From Alteribacter lacisalsi (lineage in GTDB: Bacteria > Bacillota > Bacilli > Bacillales > Salisediminibacteriaceae), in contig NZ_PDOF01000001.1 of the NCBI RefSeq assembly GCF_003226345.1, forward strand, positions 372,001-436,000: a stretch of 64,000 nt of DNA. Reading direction: 5' to 3'. A program made the position numbers and the translations under genes. Positions 60,211 to 64,000 of the stretch are shown here, in pieces. The notes under the pieces were generated by a model, which did no database searches, was not told where the DNA came from, and saw only the letters and a program-made list of their open reading frames with translations. The first letter of the stretch is position 1; the number at the start of each line of letters is the position of its first letter.

Positions 60211-61254
60211 GTGAGCGGATGTTATCTATGTACAACAAAAATCCCTCTGAGCAAGGAGGGAGTGTTCAGCATATATTCCAGCAGACCTGAGCTGATGGCG
60301 ATCATGACAGAGCTTGTTAAGGAACGGGGTCTTGAAGTGAAAATCCGCCGTGGCAAAGCAGACGTGCAGTTTCTTGACTGGCACATTCTGCAGAAAGTCG
60401 TCGAAGACCTGTACCGGACTCTTCCGGCAAGCAAACGAACAGCAGTCAAGTGCAGCCTTGGCCTCCTTGGGGAACAGCCGAATGATTTTATTCCGCTTGG
60501 TGAGATGTACCATAAAATTATGAACCCGCGCCTCGTCAAAATTATTCAGGAGAAATTGTTCCACAGTTTTCTGCAGCCGATCGTCAGAGCATCAGACGAG
60601 GAAGTTTACGGTTATGAATTTCTGCTCAGACCCCGCAGCCAGCTCTATCATTTTGATCCCGGGGCCCTGTTTAAGTTTTCCCAGCAGTCCGGCATGCAGT
60701 CCATGCTTGACAGCGAAGCAAGAATGAATGCAATTCGGACAAGTGCAATGATGCTGGACCGGGGAACGAAACGATTTATTAATTTTCTACCGAACTCTAT
60801 TTATGATCCGGAGTTCTGCCTGCGAAGCACATTCAAGGCGGTGAACGAATACCGGATTCGGCCGGAGGACCTCGTCTTTGAAGTGGTGGAAACAGAGAAA
60901 ATTCAGGATATGAGCCATCTGAAAAGAGTGTTCGATTACTATCGCCGTGCAGGTGTCAAAGTTGCGCTGGATGATCTTGGTGCAGGTTATTCCACGATTG
61001 ATGTCATGACAGAACTTCGCCCTGATTATGGCAAGCTTGACAGAAAGCTTATTCAGGACTGTCACCTTAGCGCCGAAAAACAAAAGGTGATTCAAATGAT
61101 CTCCCAGGTTGCTCAGAATCTTGGCACTACCCTTCTCGCGGAAGGTATTGAAAACCGTGATGAATGGGAGTTTCTCCGCACAAAAGTGGACCTTGGTCAA
61201 GGTTACTTTTTCGGGAAACCGGCGAAAACACCTCTCAAACAATACGTAAAATAG
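60211..61254 (+). CDS. EAL domain protein with N-terminal Cys motif
   Basis: 347 aa from GTG 60211 (AGAAGGTGA upstream; ATG 60205 possible but close). Starts VSGCYLCTTK, a CxxC pair that might bind metal. About 20-100 is a small unassigned domain. EAL domain about 112-345 with an EFL variant (E136 in YGYEFLLRP), N (INFLPNS), E (FEVVETE), DD (ALDDLGAGYS), K (GKLDRKL), E (LLAEGIE), Q (LGQGYFFG). Catalytic residues are kept, so c-di-GMP hydrolysis or binding is plausible. Unlike the EAL gene at 30611, no riboswitch precedes it. Confidence 0.85.
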   Translation: MSGCYLCTTKIPLSKEGVFSIYSSRPELMAIMTELVKERGLEVKIRRGKADVQFLDWHILQKVVEDLYRTLPASKRTAVKCSLGLLGEQPNDFIPLGEMYHKIMNPRLVKIIQEKLFHSFLQPIVRASDEEVYGYEFLLRPRSQLYHFDPGALFKFSQQSGMQSMLDSEARMNAIRTSAMMLDRGTKRFINFLPNSIYDPEFCLRSTFKAVNEYRIRPEDLVFEVVETEKIQDMSHLKRVFDYYRRAGVKVALDDLGAGYSTIDVMTELRPDYGKLDRKLIQDCHLSAEKQKVIQMISQVAQNLGTTLLAEGIENRDEWEFLRTKVDLGQGYFFGKPAKTPLKQYVK

Positions 61255-61259
61255 TATTC

Positions 61260-61297
61260 AGCCCTTTTCCCTTCTGAAGGAGAAAGGGCTTTTTTTG
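61260..61297 (+). terminator. Terminator after the second EAL gene
   Basis: AGCCCTTT...AAAGGGCT stem with T7. Confidence 0.85.
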
Positions 61298-61389
61298 AGC
61301 CTTGTTTTAATAAGTGGTTTAACTGTTCTTTGAAAAAAAGGATTTTTTTTCTTTCCGGCGAATTGAAAGAGCAGGTAAGGAGGTGTGGA

Positions 61390-62304
61390 TTGTTGATTAG
61401 AGAGATTGAAATACCATTTATGCAGTATGTGACATCCCTTCAGAACCCGGTAACCGATGTGGCGGCTTACGTGTTGACCTTTCTCGGTAACGAGCTGTTT
61501 TATTTTCTCATGATTCCCCTCATTTACTGGTGTTTATCAAAACCGTTCGGAATCCGGCTTGTTTATGTGTTCTTATTATCCGTTTATACCAACTCATTTC
61601 TGAAATTCTGGTTTGCTGTTGAAAGGCCGATTGGATCAGAGGGTATTCAATCTTTATTTGTTGCATCAGCGGAAGTAGGAAGTCATTATCCTTATGACAG
61701 TTTTCCCAGCGGACATGCGCAGGGGTCTGCCACCTTATGGGGAATGGTTGCCATCACACTTAGGAGCAGGGCATTCTGGGTTTTCGCTGTGGTACTAGTG
61801 TTTCTAATCTCCGTAAGCAGGCTGTATACCGGGCTTCATTGGCCAGTGGACGTTGTGACGGGCATGACTGTTGCTGCGTTAATTTTAGTGATCTTTGTGA
61901 AAACGGAGAAGTGGATTTCAGGATGGTCACTTAAAGCGAAGTGGATGGCTGTGTTTCTTGTTCCGCTTCTCATGATGGTCATTTTTCCTGCATCAGAAGG
62001 AATAAACTACGGTGCTTTTCTGCTTGGGGCTGGAATTGGATACATGATTGAGGCCCGCTATGTGGGCATGAAGATTTCGAAAAGCTGGCTGAGAAAAGCA
62101 GGAGCACTTTTAGTGGGGCTGGCCGGTCTGTTTCTTATTCAGGAAGGTGTTAAGGCTGCGCTGCCACAGAATCTTCTGACAGGGGGAATTCGTTACGGTC
62201 TGATTGGTCTCTGGGGGCTTTTGTGCGCACCGTGGCTTTTTGTCAAAATGAGGTTGTACAGCAGTGATGAAACACAGAGGCGGAGAAAACTGAAAGCAGG
62301 ATAG
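61390..62304 (+). CDS. PAP2 family phosphatase
   Basis: 304 aa from TTG 61390 (AAGGAGG 6 nt upstream; the next codon, TTG 61393, is equally possible). Membrane lipid-phosphatase-type fold: KFWFAVERP (motif 1), YDSFPSGHAQGS (motif 2, catalytic His), SRLYTGLHWPVDV (motif 3). About eight membrane segments; the C-terminal ~130 residues add four segments beyond the PAP2 core. Probable undecaprenyl-, PA- or PGP-type phosphatase; exact substrate unknown. Confidence 0.88.
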   Translation: MLIREIEIPFMQYVTSLQNPVTDVAAYVLTFLGNELFYFLMIPLIYWCLSKPFGIRLVYVFLLSVYTNSFLKFWFAVERPIGSEGIQSLFVASAEVGSHYPYDSFPSGHAQGSATLWGMVAITLRSRAFWVFAVVLVFLISVSRLYTGLHWPVDVVTGMTVAALILVIFVKTEKWISGWSLKAKWMAVFLVPLLMMVIFPASEGINYGAFLLGAGIGYMIEARYVGMKISKSWLRKAGALLVGLAGLFLIQEGVKAALPQNLLTGGIRYGLIGLWGLLCAPWLFVKMRLYSSDETQRRRKLKAG

Positions 62305-62460
62305 CTGAAACGGCGTGTCCGGGAAGGACAGCTGTTTTCCGCTCTGGAAAAATAGGTTTATAGTTTAAAAGATGAGGGAATATGGCTCAGACTGTGTTTT
62401 ATTAGTCTTCACAGATTGTGACAATTCATCAGTGTGATTGCATAGAGAGGGGATGGCGGT

Positions 62461-63255
62461 GTGCAGAAGCAGGTTTCTGAAGCGCTCGATTACGAGCGGT
62501 TGTTTGATCACCTGCCTGATAATATTTTTATAATTAATCAGGCGTGTGAGTTGAAATGGATGAACAGACAGGCGGTGGAACTGGTTAAGGATTTTCTGAA
62601 TTATCTTCCGGTGGAGACTCCTGAGGAACTAATCGGATTTCCGGTTGCCTCCCTTCATGAATTCAATTCAATGTTTCATAAGATTATAGAGAAGGACCGG
62701 TTCCCATACAGAAAGACGGTTACGATTTTTGGATACATAGCTGATCTTCATATTGATAAGCTGTTTACACCTGAAGGGGACCATACGGGTTGCGTTTTGT
62801 TCTGGAGAGACGTGACAAAAGAGAAAGAAAAAGAAAGACGGAGCGAGAGACTGATCGAGGAAATATCTACACCTATTCTGCCCGTTGTAATAGAAAAAGC
62901 CCTTTTCGCACCGCTGATCGGTACCTTTGATGAGATCCGACTGGACCACCTCCGCAACAAAGTTCTGTCAAAGATCAGTGAGACAGGTGCTGAGTATATT
63001 ATTTTTGATTTTTCAGGCATAACCGCGATAGAAGATGGAAGCCTGGTTTCTGAATTCACCAAGCTTCAGGAGGTGGTTCAACTAATGGGGGCTCAAGCCT
63101 ACTTCACAGGCTTCCAGACGTCTCTCGTAAAAGACTTTGTGGCAAACGGAATGAAATTTAACGACAAGACGTTTGCTCATTACCGTCAGGCCATCACTCA
63201 TATCCTGCATCTTGAAGGACTCGAAATTACCCCAAAACGTAATGAAAAGGCATGA
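62461..63255 (+). CDS. PAS-STAS protein, RsbR-like
   Basis: 264 aa; GTG with GAGAGGGG upstream. PAS domain about 10-120 (FDHLPDNIFIINQACELKWMN; VLFWRDVTKEKE), a charged linker helix, and a STAS domain about 140-255 (TPILPVVIEKALFAPLIGTFDE, YIIFDFSGITAIEDGSL). The layout resembles RsbR co-antagonists of the stressosome, but the N terminus is PAS instead of a non-heme globin, and the phospho-Thr region reads IEDGSL. May sense a small molecule and act on a sigma-B-type pathway. No rsb genes are adjacent. Confidence 0.8.
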   Translation: MQKQVSEALDYERLFDHLPDNIFIINQACELKWMNRQAVELVKDFLNYLPVETPEELIGFPVASLHEFNSMFHKIIEKDRFPYRKTVTIFGYIADLHIDKLFTPEGDHTGCVLFWRDVTKEKEKERRSERLIEEISTPILPVVIEKALFAPLIGTFDEIRLDHLRNKVLSKISETGAEYIIFDFSGITAIEDGSLVSEFTKLQEVVQLMGAQAYFTGFQTSLVKDFVANGMKFNDKTFAHYRQAITHILHLEGLEITPKRNEKA

Positions 63256-63280
63256 TCCAGCAGAGGGACCATGCCTTTGT
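63246..63280 (+). terminator. Possible terminator after the PAS-STAS gene
   Basis: AAAGGCATG / CATGCCTTT stem that includes the stop codon; weak T-run. A GCGGAAAGCGTCTGCCTGC fragment of the GC-rich repeat follows at 63289-63307. Confidence 0.45.
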
Positions 63281-63359
63281 AGTATTTTGCGGAAAGCGTC
63301 TGCCTGCAGTGTAATCACCTGGCAATATATCGAAAGAGCATTTGGAAATTTGACTTCTG

Positions 63360-63521
63360 TTAAAACTGAGGAAGGATGTAATTAATAAGGAACCATAAGA
63401 TACCAAAGAAAATGATCAGGTAAGCGGCGTACTTAATGAATGTGGAGGCGACATGGCTGCTGTCATGCTTTTTTTCTACTTCTTCTTCTCGTTTATTGAC
63501 TTCTACATCTTTGTCCGGCAT
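63360..63521 (-). CDS. Small single-span membrane protein (53 aa)
   Basis: ATG 63521 with AAAGGAGGG 8 nt upstream on the minus strand. Begins MPDKDVEVNKREEEVEKKHD, a charged helix, then one membrane segment (YAAYLIIFFGILWFLINYIL, about 31-50). No family recognised with certainty; layout is like small YqzM-type proteins. Strong ribosome binding site and clear topology support it. Confidence 0.75.
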   Translation of the reverse strand: MPDKDVEVNKREEEVEKKHDSSHVASTFIKYAAYLIIFFGILWFLINYILPQF

Positions 63522-63576
63522 TTGAAAAGCCCTCCTTTATCTGTGTTGGTTTTTGTTTTCCCTTACGCAAATAGGG

Positions 63577-64000
63577 CTAAACCTGAGGGCTTTGAATGGT
63601 TTCTTTTTCCTTATGTGCCGGCTTTCTGCGCTTTTGTATGACCAGAACAGCCAATAGGACCAGTCCCATGCCTGCCAACTGCCATGGGGTCAGGCGCTCT
63701 GCAAAAATAATAAGTCCGATCAAAGCTGCAACTACCGGCTCTACCGTTGCTGCGATTGAAGCCCTGCTTGATTCAACATGGAAGAGACCCGCTGTATAAA
63801 GAAGATAGGCAAAAACCGTCGGTAGGGTACCGAGACCTGCAGCGAGCAGGATACCCTCTGGACTCATGAGCGCACCGGCTGAATGAACAATGCCGCTGAA
63901 CGGCAGCATCGCCGCGGATGCAAATAAAAACGTATAAAACGTTATTGAGAGAGACGAATAATGGACGGAGGCCGGTTTTCCGAAGATACTGTAAAGGGCG
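63577..64000 (-). CDS. EamA/DMT family transporter, C-terminal part
   Basis: Open to the right edge; the start is outside the window. About 140 residues are visible: LFHVESSRASIAATVEPVVAALIG and FAERLTPWQLAGMGLVLLAVLVI are the conserved last two segments of the second EamA repeat, preceded by GKPASVHYSSLSITFYTF. Ends in a basic, hydrophilic tail. Drug/metabolite exporter family; substrate unknown. Confidence 0.88.
   Translation of the reverse strand, partial: ALYSIFGKPASVHYSSLSITFYTFLFASAAMLPFSGIVHSAGALMSPEGILLAAGLGTLPTVFAYLLYTAGLFHVESSRASIAATVEPVVAALIGLIIFAERLTPWQLAGMGLVLLAVLVIQKRRKPAHKEKETIQSPQV

Noticed and set aside
60072-60290. 72-codon plus-strand frame before the EAL gene
   Set aside because: No ribosome binding site, overlaps the EAL start region in another phase, and no domain is recognisable.

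Overview
The window looks like a chromosomal segment of an endospore-forming member of Bacillaceae. It carries the conserved mreBCD-minCD, spoIVFAB and rplU-ysxB-rpmA blocks, an L27 with the Firmicutes N-terminal extension next to its processing protease Prp, and many genes with Bacillus-type ribosome binding sites and GTG/TTG starts. A BCCT osmolyte carrier, a NatAB/YhaQP-type ABC exporter and very acidic extracytoplasmic domains suggest a halophilic or haloalkaliphilic lifestyle. That is an inference; no 16S or other marker gene is present.

Layout. 1-3873: end of mreB, mreC, mreD, minC, minD. 3981-14554: about 10.9 kb that separates minD from spoIVFA (adjacent in B. subtilis). It holds a sigma-like factor paired with a ClpP, a GyrI-domain remnant, a hydrolase, a DoxX gene behind a Rex-like operator, an ABC exporter, a BCCT carrier, a class D sortase, a broken GNAT gene and a DUF2332 gene. 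14719-19080: spoIVFA, spoIVFB, RNase G, L21 leader, rplU, ysxB, rpmA. 19138-20664: two families of short tandem repeats flank a DCC thioredoxin-like gene and yhfI. 20739-26267: a Pho-box-led pstSCAB-phoU operon ending in an orphan response regulator. 26408-34636: yisL, a HAD phosphatase, ald, a KTSC protein, a c-di-GMP-II riboswitch in front of an EAL phosphodiesterase, a bdbCD-like pair and a sensor kinase. 35134-46102: the most coherent catabolic system. A sigma-54 promoter precedes a peptide ABC importer, a degenerate asparaginase-II-like protein and isoaspartyl dipeptidase, followed by a sigma-54 activator. 46261-50309: MarR regulator with a perfect 29-bp palindrome and an RND pump. 50345-64000: assorted housekeeping and accessory genes, including a SigO-like sigma factor next to DUF1659/DUF2922/YvrJ genes, pcp, arsR, PCD, a second EAL protein, PAP2, a PAS-STAS protein and a partial EamA transporter.

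How genes work together. The 35-46 kb block reads as a regulon for uptake and hydrolysis of isoaspartyl (beta-aspartyl) peptides. Its DppC-type permease carries an unusual extracytoplasmic insertion of roughly 235 residues with a Big_2-like Ig fold. The EAL gene at 30611 should be induced by c-di-GMP through its riboswitch, giving negative feedback. The window also contains at least six copies or fragments of GC-rich interspersed repeats, two of them bounded by the same terminal inverted repeat.
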